A DNA stretch of 64,000 nt from CAZVKN01 sp964627035 (GCA_964627035.1 CAZVKN010000003.1:62001-126000), one strand, 5' to 3'; shown: positions 7,746-16,820, counted from the first letter of the stretch. The notes: a model not told the origin generated them from the letters alone. Program-made: numbers and translations.

Positions 7746-9080
7746 ATGACAGGCACATTATTAGATTGGAATATAAAATCGGCTAATCGCATCTCTCACG
7801 GTTTGGGGGAACCAATAGAGTTGAAAGAGAAGCGTCGTGAAGCCGTTGGGCAATTAGAAAACACACGCTGGTCCCATCAATTTGAGGAACCGTGGCGACG
7901 CACAGATCCCTCTGTTATAGGACAGAAACAATTTCAATTGTGGGACAACAGTCAGGACATGGCACCGGAAGAGGAAGACACAGTAACCCCGGCATGTTGC
8001 TCGTGGTATCACCTCCACAACGGTCGTCCGCTGAACACTATGATGATCGCAGAACATCTCGATTTCAGCCGGGTGTTCGGATCCCTGTTCGGCAGTCTTG
8101 GCGACGCATTTGGGCGAAACGGTAATCCCCACATAGCATCCCACATACTGTCAATTCCGTCCGACGATCAGGACATGGCGATCCGTCTAAGCAATACAGC
8201 TTTCTATCAGGGCGGATTTTACTTGTCCATGCCTGAACGGATAATCGCCTCAAGACCGATCTGGGTACGACACACCGCCGACACACCCAATGGTGCTCTG
8301 TTTCCGCTGAATGTAATTCACCTCGAACGGAGCAGTGAAGCAACTATAATGCTTGAAAATATCGTACATGGACAGGAATCATCATGGTTTAATAGCCTGA
8401 CATCGGTCGAGCTGGAGCAGGATGCGTTGCTGAACATAACGCTCATCAACCAGACTGCACCTGCATGTCGGTTCTATGACAATTTACAGATCAAACTTGG
8501 CAAGAATGCCAGATGTAACGTAACCTGGGCTGATTTGACCGAGGGTTGGGCAGTCGTGCGCCGAGAGATTGATCTGACAGGATCAGGCGGGGAGGTTGAT
8601 CTGCGCGGTGTACATGTAGGACGAGACGACAGTCATTACGATCTGCGGACTCTGCAGGATCATCCGGCACCGAACAGTTGTTCTGATTTGAAGTATAAAA
8701 CGGCAATGTTCGGTAGATCAAAATCTATTTTTCAGGGATTGATCAATGTTCATCCGACTGCAGCGAATGCTAACGCATATCAGTTGAATCGAAACCTTCT
8801 GATGTCAAATGATGCAACCACAGACACTATTCCGATGCTGGAGATATTGGTTGATGAAGTGAAATGTACACACGGTGCATCAGCAGGCAAGATTGACCCT
8901 GAGGCTCTGTTCTATCTGATGAGTCGGGGAATATCAGAAGAGGATGCTACTGAACTGCTGATCGAGGGTTTTCTTGGAGAAATAGGAGACAAGCTCGCCG
9001 AAGGTGCAATCAAGAACTACTGGTTGAATCGAGTGTTTGAAGTGACAAAGAATGCGTTGAACAATGGGGGGATAGGATAG
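7746..9080 (+). CDS. sufD: Fe-S cluster assembly protein SufD
   Basis: SufD (444 residues) pairs with SufB in the SufBC2D scaffold and aids iron entry and ATPase-driven opening. The first 110 residues are poorly conserved. The beta-helix core contains GGFYLSMPERIIASRPIWV, then GRSKSIFQGLINVHPTA-like and DEVKCTHGASAGKIDPEALF, with the conserved CTHGA motif near residue 378 and [13 protein letters not shown] after it. No good ribosome-binding site is visible upstream. The 203-base gap before it has a TTGACA (7622-7627) but no convincing -10. The stop TAG overlaps the GTG start of the Rieske gene by one base, implying translational coupling. Confidence 0.95.
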   Translation: MTGTLLDWNIKSANRISHGLGEPIELKEKRREAVGQLENTRWSHQFEEPWRRTDPSVIGQKQFQLWDNSQDMAPEEEDTVTPACCSWYHLHNGRPLNTMMIAEHLDFSRVFGSLFGSLGDAFGRNGNPHIASHILSIPSDDQDMAIRLSNTAFYQGGFYLSMPERIIASRPIWVRHTADTPNGALFPLNVIHLERSSEATIMLENIVHGQESSWFNSLTSVELEQDALLNITLINQTAPACRFYDNLQIKLGKNARCNVTWADLTEGWAVVRREIDLTGSGGEVDLRGVHVGRDDSHYDLRTLQDHPAPNSCSDLKYKTAMFGRSKSIFQGLINVHPTAANANAYQLNRNLLMSNDATTDTIPMLEILVDEVKCTHGASAGKIDPEALFYLMSRGISEEDATELLIEGFLGEIGDKLAEGAIKNYWLNRVFEVTKNALNNGGIG

Positions 9081-9433
9081 TGAGCAGTAACTTTCACCCT
9101 ATAGGTTCTGTTGACGATTTCAAGATTGGAAGTGCCAAGCGGATTGTGATAAACGATACTGCTATTGCCGTATATAGACTTGAGGACGGATTCCATGCTA
9201 CCGACGATTTGTGCCCGCACATGAAGGCATCGTTAGCCTACGGTAAAATTGATAATCACGTTGTCGCCTGCCCGCGTCATGGAGCAAAATTTGACATTAA
9301 GACAGGTCATGTTTTGTCCTTGCCGTCAGTTCACGGTGTACGCTCTTATGCTGTGAAAGTTGAAGGTAACCAAATTCTTGTGAGTGATAAGCCAATCGAA
9401 GAGAAAACACCCGAAATGCTAAGGTTTGACTGA
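9080..9433 (+). CDS. Rieske-type [2Fe-2S] ferredoxin of the suf operon
   Basis: This small non-haem Rieske protein has 117 residues. The cluster motif C-x-H...C-x2-H is complete: C45 and H47 in CPHMKASL, C64 and H67 in CPRHGAKFD. The FDIKTG and VRSYAVKVEG strands that follow are typical of nitrite-reductase small-subunit or biphenyl-dioxygenase ferredoxin-like proteins. The start is GTG overlapping the sufD stop, and the stop is immediately followed by the sufS ATG. Such genes are found in some SUF operons. A role as electron donor for cluster or persulphide reduction is likely but inferred. No transmembrane segment or signal peptide is present, so it acts in the cytoplasm. Confidence 0.92.
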   Translation: MSSNFHPIGSVDDFKIGSAKRIVINDTAIAVYRLEDGFHATDDLCPHMKASLAYGKIDNHVVACPRHGAKFDIKTGHVLSLPSVHGVRSYAVKVEGNQILVSDKPIEEKTPEMLRFD

Positions 9434-10663
9434 ATGATCGATGTAAAACGAATTCGGGAAGACTTCCCAATATTATCATCAAAGGTTGATCAGCAACCTC
9501 TGATCTATCTTGATAATGCTGCTTCGACGCAAAAACCGAAGCATGTAATTGATGCGATAACCGATTTTTATTCAAATTCCTATTCAAATGTTCACCGCAG
9601 CCCTCACCGTCTCGGTGCGGACGCAACAGATATGTTTGAAGGTGCAAGAGTCAAGGTTGGAAATTTCCTTAATGCAAACGAATCTGATGAGGTTGTATTC
9701 ACACGAGGTACTACCGAATCAATCAATATACTGGCAGGTATCGCAGCACAGCAGATGCTGCAACCGGATGATGTAATACTGCTAACCTTGTCAGAACACC
9801 ATTCCAACCTCATTCCCTGGCAGATGGCAGCGGCACGGGTAGGCGCAAAGCTTGAGTTTGTACGGTTGCTTAAGGATGGATCGTTTGACATTGAACGTTT
9901 GAAGGACAACTGGAATCCGAAGACAAAAATCTTTGCTTTCCAACACGCTTCAAATGTTATGGGTACGGTTCATCCTGCCAAAGAGCTGTGTACACTGGCA
10001 CAGGAACATGGCGTGGTGACCGTTATTGACGGGGCACAGTCTGTACCTCACATGAAGGTTGACGTTCAGGACATCGGATGCGATTTTTACGCATTCTCCG
10101 CACACAAGATGTGTGGTCCGACGGGGATCGGGGCACTTTGGGGTAAGCGTGAGATGCTGGAAAGATTCGATCCGATCTTCGGCGGCGGTGAGATGATCAA
10201 CAAAGTTGATCTGGAGAATGCCTCTTACAACGTAATCCCGTATAAATATGAGCCGGGAACTCCGAACATTGCCGGTGTAATTGGAATGGGTGCTGCAATT
10301 GATTATCTTACGGCGGTCGATTTAGACGAAATTGAGCACTACGTGGATGATCTTGCAACCTACGCCGTTGAGAGGTTGGCTGAAGTGCCTGGCATCACGC
10401 TGTACGGTCCTTCGAGAGGTCGAACCGGTGCAGTATCATTCTGGCTTGATAAGATTCATCCCCACGATGTGGCATCTGTGCTGGACATGAACAGGATTTG
10501 CATCCGTGCGGGTCATCACTGTGCAGAGCCGCTCATGCATTGGTTGAATGTGCCGGCAACAGCGCGAGCCAGTTTTTACTTTTACAATACGCGAGAAGAG
10601 GTTGATACACTTGTGACATCACTGCAGGAAGCATACGAGGTAATGGGCTATGTCAATCAGTGA
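9434..10663 (+). CDS. sufS: Cysteine desulfurase SufS (class II)
   Basis: SufS (409 residues) is a PLP enzyme that removes sulphur from cysteine and holds it as a persulphide for SufU/SufB. Visible features include LDNAASTQKP near residue 26, EHHSN (H123), DGAQSVPH near 199, the PLP lysine K225 in SAHKMCGPTG, and the catalytic C363 in RAGHHCAEPL. The short loop around C363 marks a group II (SufS-type) enzyme that needs a sulphur acceptor. The SufU gene follows with a 14-base overlap, matching the SufS-SufU pairing. The ATG directly abuts the preceding stop. Confidence 0.97.
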   Translation: MIDVKRIREDFPILSSKVDQQPLIYLDNAASTQKPKHVIDAITDFYSNSYSNVHRSPHRLGADATDMFEGARVKVGNFLNANESDEVVFTRGTTESINILAGIAAQQMLQPDDVILLTLSEHHSNLIPWQMAAARVGAKLEFVRLLKDGSFDIERLKDNWNPKTKIFAFQHASNVMGTVHPAKELCTLAQEHGVVTVIDGAQSVPHMKVDVQDIGCDFYAFSAHKMCGPTGIGALWGKREMLERFDPIFGGGEMINKVDLENASYNVIPYKYEPGTPNIAGVIGMGAAIDYLTAVDLDEIEHYVDDLATYAVERLAEVPGITLYGPSRGRTGAVSFWLDKIHPHDVASVLDMNRICIRAGHHCAEPLMHWLNVPATARASFYFYNTREEVDTLVTSLQEAYEVMGYVNQ

Positions 10664-11081
10664 TATTTTCAGCACGGTTCTGCTCGATCATTACCACCAT
10701 CCTCGTCAGCATGGTGAGATGGAGGATGCAGATATAAGCATGGACGGTGCCAACCCACTTTGTGGTGATGAGATCCAGCTTCATGTCAAAGCTGAGGGTA
10801 ATGAAGTAAAGGACATTAGCTTCACAGGAACATCCTGTGCAATCTGCACAGCTTCAACATCTATGTTCTGTGAAAAAGCGGTTGGCAGCAGTTTTGAAGA
10901 TCTTGACAAGCTGCGGGAAACGGTTCACGATATGCTTCACGGCGATGATCTAACGAAAGAAGATCGATACCGTCTCGGCGATGCATTAGCACTTGAAGGC
11001 GTGTCAAAGCTTCCCGTTCGGGTCAAGTGCGCACTGCTTGTATATGAAACTTGGGCATTGATAGCAGAAAAGTTAAAATAA
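10650..11081 (+). CDS. sufU: SufU-type zinc-dependent sulphur acceptor
   Basis: SufU (143 residues) takes the persulphide from SufS by zinc-ligand swapping and passes it to SufB. The ligand set is present: C38 and D40 (NPLCGDEI), C63 (GTSCAICTAS) and C127 (RVKCALL). This matches the C-D-C-C pattern of Bacillus SufU. The segment after C63 has the extra residues that separate SufU from the IscU scaffold. It overlaps the end of sufS by 14 bases. A short inverted repeat 6 bases after the stop codon and then tRNA-Pro close the operon. Confidence 0.93.
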   Translation: MSISDIFSTVLLDHYHHPRQHGEMEDADISMDGANPLCGDEIQLHVKAEGNEVKDISFTGTSCAICTASTSMFCEKAVGSSFEDLDKLRETVHDMLHGDDLTKEDRYRLGDALALEGVSKLPVRVKCALLVYETWALIAEKLK

Positions 11082-11086
11082 TGTCA

Positions 11087-11105
11087 TTCTGGACTTGATC
11101 CAGAA
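11087..11105. repeat. 'Gtcattc..gatcc..gaatc' hairpin at the end of the suf operon
   Basis: TTCTGGA/TCCAGAA with a CTTGA loop. It is a member of the dispersed family seen at 13988, 14117, 22289 and 62887. It may weakly terminate suf transcription but has no U-run. Confidence 0.6.
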
Positions 11106-11113
11106 TCTATATT

Positions 11114-11187
11114 CGGGGTGTGGCGCAGTCCGGTAGCGCACCTGCTTTGGGAGCAGGGGGTCGTCGGTTCAAATCCGGCCACCCCGA
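11114..11187 (+). tRNA. tRNA-Pro (anticodon UGG)
   Basis: The acceptor CGGGGTG pairs with CACCCCG (11180-11186), with discriminator A11187. CCA is not encoded, unlike in tRNA-Ser above. The anticodon arm CCTGC/GCAGG has loop TTTGGGA, giving TGG. The T-arm GGTTCAAATCC is normal. No promoter hexamers are evident just upstream, so it may be read from the suf operon. Confidence 0.95.
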
Positions 11188-11204
11188 CAAAAGAATCGTA
11201 AGCT

Positions 11205-11246
11205 GAAAGCCTCTTCCATCATATATATGGAAGTGGCTTTTTCTTT
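11205..11246 (+). terminator. Intrinsic terminator after tRNA-Pro
   Basis: AAAGCC-t-CTTCCAT (11206-11219) pairs with ATGGAAG-t-GGCTTT (11227-11240), followed by a T-rich run. The upstream ATG at 11227 lies inside this stem, so it is not the start of the next gene. Confidence 0.88.
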
Positions 11247-11271
11247 ACGACCGAACACGCTAAGGAGCATA

Positions 11272-12954
11272 ATGTTTCTTCCCACAACACGATCTGAGCT
11301 TAACGAACTTGGATGGGATAATCTGGATATTATCCTTATTACCGGAGACACTTATATAGATAGTTCCTACATCGGTGTCTCGGTGATTGGAAAGGTACTG
11401 ACAGATGCCGGATATCGTGTCGGAATAATTGCTCAACCTGATGTCAACTCAAAAGTTGACATCACTCGTCTTGGTGAACCGAAGCTATTGTGGGGTATCA
11501 CTGCTGGATGTGTTGATTCTATGGTCGCAAATTATACAGCGACCCGCAAGAGACGTAAAAACGATGATTATACCCCTGGAGTGATAAACAACCGTCGTCC
11601 TGATCGTGCAACGATTGTATATGCTAACCTCATACGAAGATATTTTAAGAATACAAAACCTATAGTCCTCGGTGGAATCGAAGCCAGCCTCCGGCGCATA
11701 GCACATTATGACTACTGGTCAGATAAAATACGTAAGTCTATCCTTTTCGATGCTAAAGCCGACTACCTGGTCTATGGAATGGGTGAAAGTGCAATTTTAG
11801 AGCTCGCCGAATGTTTACGCCATGGCAAAGACCCATCTGATCTCAAGGGACTATGTTACATATCAAAAGAACCTCGTGCAGGATACATTGAGCAGCCATC
11901 ATTCAATGAAGTTAAGAGCAATAGTAGTGCATTCATCGAGATGTTTCGCACCTTTGATAACAATTCCGATCCGATTTCAGCCGATGGATTGTACCAAAAG
12001 CATGATGCTCGCTACTTGGTGCAAAATCCACCGGCAGAAAATGCCACATCCGAATATTTAGACCGTGTTTATGAATTAGACTACGAAGATGACGTTCACC
12101 CTTATTACAAGTCTAATGGTGAAGTACGTGCTCTCGATACAATTCGCTTTTCCATTACTACACATCGCGGCTGTTATGGTAAGTGTAATTTCTGTGCAAT
12201 TTCCAGCCACCAAGGAACGACCGTCATCAGCCGCAGTGAAGAATCTATTGTAGCAGAGGCAACACGCTTTACACAACATCCCAAATTTAAAGGCATAATC
12301 AAGGATGTCGGTGGTCCAACGGCAAACATGTATGGATTTGAATGTGCTTTGAAATTAAAGGAAGGATGCTGTAAAGATAAACTGTGTCTCTTCCCAACGG
12401 TGTGCAAACCAATGAAACCGGATCATAAGAGGCAGATTGACCTGCTTAGGAAATTGCGCCGTATCAAAGGCGTAAGAAAACTGTTCATCGCATCTGGAAT
12501 AAGGCATGATCTTGCACTGGCTGATAAAAAGCATGGATACTCATATATTAAAGAGGTGGTCACTCATCATGTTTCCGGTCAGATGAAACTCGCTCCGGAG
12601 CATTCTGATGAAAAAGTCCTTGCACACATGGGAAAGCCGGGAACGGAATCCTTACTGCGCTTCAGGAAACTGTTCAATGAAATTTCACGCAGTATAGGGA
12701 AAAAACAGTTTCTGACATATTACATTATTGCAGCACATCCGGGTTGCAGCGAGAAGGAGATGTTATCTTTAAGAGGCTTCTTAAAAACTAACCTAAAAAT
12801 ACTGCCTGAACAGGTTCAGGTATTCACGCCACTCCCTTCAACTTGGTCAGCGGTGATGTATTATACAGGCATTGATCCCTTCTCCGGTGGGCAAATTGTA
12901 GTCGAGAAAGATAATTACCGGAAAGAAAAGCAAAAACGGATTATTACCGGATAA
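11272..12954 (+). CDS. ygiQ: YgiQ family (UPF0313) radical SAM protein
   Basis: From the chosen ATG the protein has 560 residues. The family begins MFLPTT, exactly as here, AAGGAG lies 4 bases upstream, and the earlier in-frame ATG falls in a terminator stem. Residues 1-100 resemble the family's cobalamin-binding-like N-terminal region (DIILITGDTYID). The radical SAM cysteines are C301, C305 and C308 (RGCYGKCNFC), followed by DVGGPTANMYGF and a Cys-rich stretch EGCCKDKLC typical of YgiQ. The reaction is not established. It lacks the long C-terminal tail present in some members. Being an Fe-S enzyme, it would depend on the neighbouring SUF system. Confidence 0.92.
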   Translation: MFLPTTRSELNELGWDNLDIILITGDTYIDSSYIGVSVIGKVLTDAGYRVGIIAQPDVNSKVDITRLGEPKLLWGITAGCVDSMVANYTATRKRRKNDDYTPGVINNRRPDRATIVYANLIRRYFKNTKPIVLGGIEASLRRIAHYDYWSDKIRKSILFDAKADYLVYGMGESAILELAECLRHGKDPSDLKGLCYISKEPRAGYIEQPSFNEVKSNSSAFIEMFRTFDNNSDPISADGLYQKHDARYLVQNPPAENATSEYLDRVYELDYEDDVHPYYKSNGEVRALDTIRFSITTHRGCYGKCNFCAISSHQGTTVISRSEESIVAEATRFTQHPKFKGIIKDVGGPTANMYGFECALKLKEGCCKDKLCLFPTVCKPMKPDHKRQIDLLRKLRRIKGVRKLFIASGIRHDLALADKKHGYSYIKEVVTHHVSGQMKLAPEHSDEKVLAHMGKPGTESLLRFRKLFNEISRSIGKKQFLTYYIIAAHPGCSEKEMLSLRGFLKTNLKILPEQVQVFTPLPSTWSAVMYYTGIDPFSGGQIVVEKDNYRKEKQKRIITG

Positions 12955-13005
12955 CCATGATCGAAATGCCATCCACCTTGAAGTTAATATTTGACGGATA
13001 ACCCA

Positions 13006-13905
13006 TCATGGAATAAAGATATCCTTTAGATCGAATATTCTGCTATCGTTCAAACCGAAGCCAATCGTAATCCCAAAATGCGGCTGCCCTCTGCCGTATT
13101 GATTGTGCGTGAACCACAGAGCAACAGAGGATTTGCTTTTAACGACTACGGAGATCAATCCACCGACAACGATTCCACTTCCGAAAATATTGGAGAGCTG
13201 TTTTCTGACTCTGTTATAATAAGTGTAACCAAGATATGTCTGCATGTGATAGGATGAAATCAACCAGATTGACCCTCCAACATAGTTTGCTGCCAAACCG
13301 GCATTGATATTGCTTGGTCCGGCTCTGTGTCTCAGGGAATTGGCAACATGATTGCTAATGTTGAACCGATTAAATCTGTACAGTTCTTTCTCCCATCGTA
13401 GAAAACCTGTAATTCCGGTTAACCCTTCATCATCGTAGTTCAGGTCAATCTCCTCAATATTTCTAATCTTATGATAGCTGTTCTGAATAGCACTTCCACC
13501 GAAATTTCCGCTTAAAACGATTCCAACACCATATTGAAGTTTACCGAAAGAAAACGGTTTCACCTGTGACAATCGAATCGTTAGAAGATCAGTACGGTAA
13601 CCTGCTTCCCGATCAGTCAGAACAGATAGGTAACTGTCCAGCAACCAATGAATACTATTCCATTCCGAGGCAACCTGTAACCAAAAAGAAGCAGTGACAT
13701 AATCATCCTTGCCGATCTTCATAAAATCACTCAATGATTTTTCATAGTCAAAGTTGTCATTCCAATAGGCAAAAGTAAATTGAAAATCAGGACGGTCACC
13801 GACGCTACTTGTGTCTTCCAGGGTCTCCATCGAAGAGACAAGGCTATGTAAACATAGCAGAGTAATGAAGCTTTTGAGGATAGTATTCAAGAATTTGATA
13901 CTCAA
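13006..13905 (-). CDS. Predicted outer-membrane beta-barrel protein, family not recognised
   Basis: The protein has 299 residues. Residues 1-25 look like a signal peptide (basic start, then SFITLLCLHSLVSS). The rest is rich in alternating hydrophobic strands with Gly and aromatics (VGIVLSGNFGGSA, AANYVGGSIWLISSYH, HFGITIGFGLND), as in small enzymatic or structural barrels. LTDREAGYRTDLLTIRL near residue 95 and the QYGRGQPHFG stretch near the end look conserved. LpxR-like lipid A deacylases have a similar size, but I cannot confirm the active-site His/Ser. It is convergent with ygiQ (51 bases apart). Confidence 0.6.
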   Translation of the reverse strand: MSIKFLNTILKSFITLLCLHSLVSSMETLEDTSSVGDRPDFQFTFAYWNDNFDYEKSLSDFMKIGKDDYVTASFWLQVASEWNSIHWLLDSYLSVLTDREAGYRTDLLTIRLSQVKPFSFGKLQYGVGIVLSGNFGGSAIQNSYHKIRNIEEIDLNYDDEGLTGITGFLRWEKELYRFNRFNISNHVANSLRHRAGPSNINAGLAANYVGGSIWLISSYHMQTYLGYTYYNRVRKQLSNIFGSGIVVGGLISVVVKSKSSVALWFTHNQYGRGQPHFGITIGFGLNDSRIFDLKDIFIP

Positions 13906-14261
13906 ATAATTGGTTTTACACCTATAGGTATATCATCAATTTAGCAGGAAGTTGTGGACATATCAAGTTGAGAATTTTCCCTAATGTTGTCATTCGGACT
14001 TGATCCGGAATCCAGATATACCGCTGTCATGCCTCCGTGCTTGACAGCTATATGCCAGATATTACGTAAGTTAAGTGTCAGCCACGGCGGGCTGACACCG
14101 TATGTTCTCCATTCTCGGACAGACTGCTTGATCCGGAATCCAGATAATGTAAGACCAAATTTACTCTGTTATCAATTTCGGTCTATGATCCATAGCGTAA
14201 TGGTCACACAATGGTTAGATTACCATCAAACAGATTTACATCAATCTAATTCGGAGCAGCA
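13906..14261. other. Intergenic stretch filled by palindromic repeats
   Basis: It contains two 'gtcattcggacttgatccggaatccag'-family fragments (13988-14014 and about 14117-14146) and paired-palindrome unit 2. The ORF 13984-14265 is made of these repeats and has no protein-like features. Confidence 0.7.
14023..14098. repeat. Paired-palindrome unit 2
   Basis: GCTGTCA...TGACAGC (14023-14048) and GTGTCAGCC...GGCTGACAC (14075-14098) are 26 bases apart, 76 bases overall. The second has an ACGGCGG centre. Confidence 0.8.
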
Positions 14262-14723
14262 GTGAGACAGTCGTGGGATGAGTATTTCTTTCAGATTGCA
14301 CAAGTGGTCGCAGGACGTGGATCGTGTGACAGATTGCGGGTTGGGTGCGTGCTGGTCGGCGACAAGCGGATTATCGCCACAGGATATAACGGCTCAATAC
14401 CTGGTGCCCCTCATTGCGATGACGTCGGTCATCAGCTCCTGAACGGTCACTGTGTCCGCACCATTCACGCTGAGATAAATGCCATAGCCAACGCTGCCAA
14501 AATGGGAGTCAGCACCCGCGGGACAACGGCTTATGTCACTCACACACCCTGTTATAGCTGCTTTAAAGCTCTCGTATCCGCCGGAGTTAAAGAGATCCGT
14601 GCTCTGATGGAATATGAGAATGCTTATACGACTTATCCTTCCTCTGTTCAGCAGGATATTGATAATAATGGGATAAAAGTTCCGAAAGAGTTGTACAACA
14701 AGTTGAAGGAACTTGGCGGTTAG
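14262..14723 (+). CDS. dCMP deaminase family protein (ComEB-like)
   Basis: This 153-residue zinc cytidine/deoxycytidylate deaminase probably converts dCMP to dUMP for dTTP synthesis. The zinc and catalytic motif is H69-A-E71 (RTIHAEINAI), and P96-C97-x2-C100 (HTPCYSC) supplies the other zinc ligands. GYNGSIPG near residue 41 and HCD at 51-53 are the typical substrate-side motifs of dCMP deaminase. The start is GTG, with GGAG six bases upstream. It stands as a single gene between repeat elements and converges with lpxB. Confidence 0.92.
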   Translation: MRQSWDEYFFQIAQVVAGRGSCDRLRVGCVLVGDKRIIATGYNGSIPGAPHCDDVGHQLLNGHCVRTIHAEINAIANAAKMGVSTRGTTAYVTHTPCYSCFKALVSAGVKEIRALMEYENAYTTYPSSVQQDIDNNGIKVPKELYNKLKELGG

Positions 14724-14733
14724 TTGTAATTTT

Positions 14734-14785
14734 GTAGTCGTGGTTGTCTCAACCGCGATGTCGGACTTGGGACAAGCCCGACTAC
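14734..14785. repeat. GTAG...CTAC cloverleaf-type element
   Basis: GTAGTCG and CGACTAC bound two inner hairpins, GTGGTTG-tct-CAACCGC and GTCGGACTT-ggga-CAAGCCCGAC. It lies between convergent genes. Confidence 0.8.
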
Positions 14786-14805
14786 AGATCATTTAATCAA
14801 TACTC

Positions 14806-15960
14806 TTAATTGTGTAACAGATTGGTGGCAATTTTAGCAATTTGGCGTGCAGGGCTGTCATCCGTTTCGGAGTGAGTTGTAAGCTTGTTTTTTACTTCTC
14901 TAAGTTCCAGTATCTGTTCACTTCGTTCATCAGACTCTGAAAGAAGTCGCTCAAGTGCTGCTGCAAGGTTATATGGCGTCAGGTTGTTCTGTAAAACTTC
15001 CGGCACAATTCCTTTTTCAGCGACAATGTTTACCAGTGCAATTCTCTCCAGCTTGATCATCCTCTTGATCAGATGATAATTCAGCCAAGAAGTATGATAT
15101 ACGACCACTTGTGGAGTACTTAGAAGTGCTGCTTCCAAAGTTGCCGTTCCTGAACAGACGGTAGCAGCAGTTGCGCATGAGAGCAGTTTGCGGCTGTCAT
15201 TCCATAGTATAATATTAGTTTCGTCGCTTATGATTGAGCGATAAAGCCCTTCATCCAATCCCGGAGCCTTACCTACACCGACTTGGAGATTCTTATGCTT
15301 GGATTGAAGACTGCGCGCTGCTTCAAGCATTATCGGCAGATGCACGAGCATAGTTTGACGACGGCTTCCGGGAAGAAGTGCAAGCAGTTTTTTATCACCC
15401 GCATATTGATTCTGTTGAGCAGGCTTTTCAGGTGACATATATTCGTGCAACTCCTCAATTAACGGATGCCCAACGAACGTTGTTGTAACAGAATTCTCAA
15501 ACAGTGGCACTTCAAACGGAAAAACGACAGCAAGATGATCTACAACTCCCTGCATCTTCTTGATACGTCCTTTGCGCCAAGCCCAAACCTGCGGAGCAAT
15601 ATAGCACAGAACTTTTGGTGGGTTAGGGAGTGATTTCAATGCTTTTGCAAGATTCAGATTGAATCCGGGATAGTCAACGAGGATTGCAAGTCGAACTTGG
15701 TTTTCCTTCACTCGCTTTATGATACTCTTTTTCAATCGGGACAGTCTCGGTAGCAGCTTTGGTATCTGGCTGAAACCCATCACCGCCAGATCGTTAACTT
15801 CTGCAAGCAACTCAACGGATTCTGCCCGCATCTGCTCACCACCTGCACCGAAAAATGTGAGTTCAGAATTGAGCTTCTTCAGTTCACGAACCACCGGAGC
15901 AGCATGTATGTCACCCGACACCTCTCCGGCAACAATCAATATTTCCTGTGGATTGCTCAC
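14806..15960 (-). CDS. lpxB: Lipid-A-disaccharide synthase
   Basis: LpxB (384 residues, glycosyltransferase family 19) joins lipid X and UDP-2,3-diacylglucosamine to form lipid A disaccharide at the inner membrane. Typical stretches are ILIVAGEVSGDIHAA at residues 6-20, FFGAGGEQM near 36, VDYPGFN near 95, IAPQVWAWRKGR near 122 and FVGHPL near 163. A GT-B C-terminal half follows with SGTATLEAAL near 267. It demonstrates a lipid A-bearing outer membrane. Its ATG overlaps the stop of the upstream methyltransferase gene by 4 bases, so the two are co-translated. No other lpx genes are in the window. Confidence 0.95.
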   Translation of the reverse strand: MSNPQEILIVAGEVSGDIHAAPVVRELKKLNSELTFFGAGGEQMRAESVELLAEVNDLAVMGFSQIPKLLPRLSRLKKSIIKRVKENQVRLAILVDYPGFNLNLAKALKSLPNPPKVLCYIAPQVWAWRKGRIKKMQGVVDHLAVVFPFEVPLFENSVTTTFVGHPLIEELHEYMSPEKPAQQNQYAGDKKLLALLPGSRRQTMLVHLPIMLEAARSLQSKHKNLQVGVGKAPGLDEGLYRSIISDETNIILWNDSRKLLSCATAATVCSGTATLEAALLSTPQVVVYHTSWLNYHLIKRMIKLERIALVNIVAEKGIVPEVLQNNLTPYNLAAALERLLSESDERSEQILELREVKNKLTTHSETDDSPARQIAKIATNLLHN

Positions 15961-16739
15961 TTGGGCTTATTAACCGCAAACAACACAACATTTCCGGAAG
16001 CGTTGGGATCAAAATCGTTCCGAAGAATGTTCGACGCAATTTCGAGATCCGACCATCCTCCTTGAACAAGCAACATTCCGACATCATCAGCACTCCATGG
16101 ACGCAAAGTTGTACTAATCCATTCGGATTTCCATGAGCTTTCGTAATTCATTATCACAGTATTGAACGTAATTTGATCCTCACTGATAAAGTCATAAAAC
16201 CTGTGAAAGATAGCGGTCTCGTTGCCTGTGATCCCGACTTGCCGTTTCCTGGTTTTCTTAATCAGATCATAATTCAGCCACTGAAGGATGAGTAAACCAT
16301 TCGGGCTGCAAACTCGCTTGAACGATTTTATACAGCTCTTCATATTCTCCATCGTTAGCAGATGAGGTAATGTATTGCCTCGACAAATTATCATATCAAC
16401 AGACTCATCGCTAATTGATTCAAGCACGGTCATGTCATCAACGTTAAATTCAACTTCGACTTCTCGATCCTTTGCCTTATTATGGGCTATTTCAATCAAT
16501 CTGTCCGAGCCATCTATCCCAACCAGTGAATATCCCATTGATGCAAGTGTGATCGCTTCGCCACCTGTACCGCATCCTACATCGAGGATTCGCTTAGGTT
16601 TATAGGTTTCGAGCAGCTGCTCATATTGATCTTTTACAGAATCCCATCGGGAGTGATCCCGAGTCATCTTATCATAATTATGGTCGAGGGCTGCGTAAAA
16701 TCGGTTAGCTGTGAACAAAGTTGATTGCTTGTCCGTCAT
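15957..16739 (-). CDS. Class I SAM-dependent methyltransferase
   Basis: It has 260 residues from the ATG at 16739, which has AAGGAC 5 bases upstream. A start 33 bases earlier falls at the promoter -10 and is rejected. SAM-binding motif I is ILDVGCGTGGEA (51-62), an acidic loop is VGIDGSD near 71, and a motif II-like NVDDM follows near 97. It resembles the Methyltransf_25/11 group, and the substrate is unknown. It is first in a two-gene unit with lpxB through a 4-base overlap, so an envelope or lipid substrate is possible but unproven. Confidence 0.85.
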   Translation of the reverse strand: MTDKQSTLFTANRFYAALDHNYDKMTRDHSRWDSVKDQYEQLLETYKPKRILDVGCGTGGEAITLASMGYSLVGIDGSDRLIEIAHNKAKDREVEVEFNVDDMTVLESISDESVDMIICRGNTLPHLLTMENMKSCIKSFKRVCSPNGLLILQWLNYDLIKKTRKRQVGITGNETAIFHRFYDFISEDQITFNTVIMNYESSWKSEWISTTLRPWSADDVGMLLVQGGWSDLEIASNILRNDFDPNASGNVVLFAVNKPK

Positions 16740-16762
16740 TGATTGTCCTTTTGTTTCAGATA

Positions 16763-16791
16763 AATATAGCATGGATAACGATGTTTAGCAA
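16763..16791 (-). promoter_or_regulatory. Promoter of the methyltransferase-lpxB unit
   Basis: On the minus strand TTGCTA (16791-16786) and TATATT (16768-16763) are separated by 17 bases. Their position shows that translation starts at 16739 rather than 16772. Confidence 0.65.
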
Positions 16792-16820
16792 TTAGTACTA
16801 AGCAATACGATTCAATAATG

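Noticed and set aside
11227..11271. Upstream ATG for the YgiQ gene
   Set aside because: It lies in the tRNA-Pro terminator stem; the ATG at 11272 has AAGGAG and matches the family N-terminus MFLPTT.
13984..14265. ORF of 93 residues before the dCMP deaminase gene
   Set aside because: It is made of gtcattc-family and CTGTCA palindromes and has no start signal.
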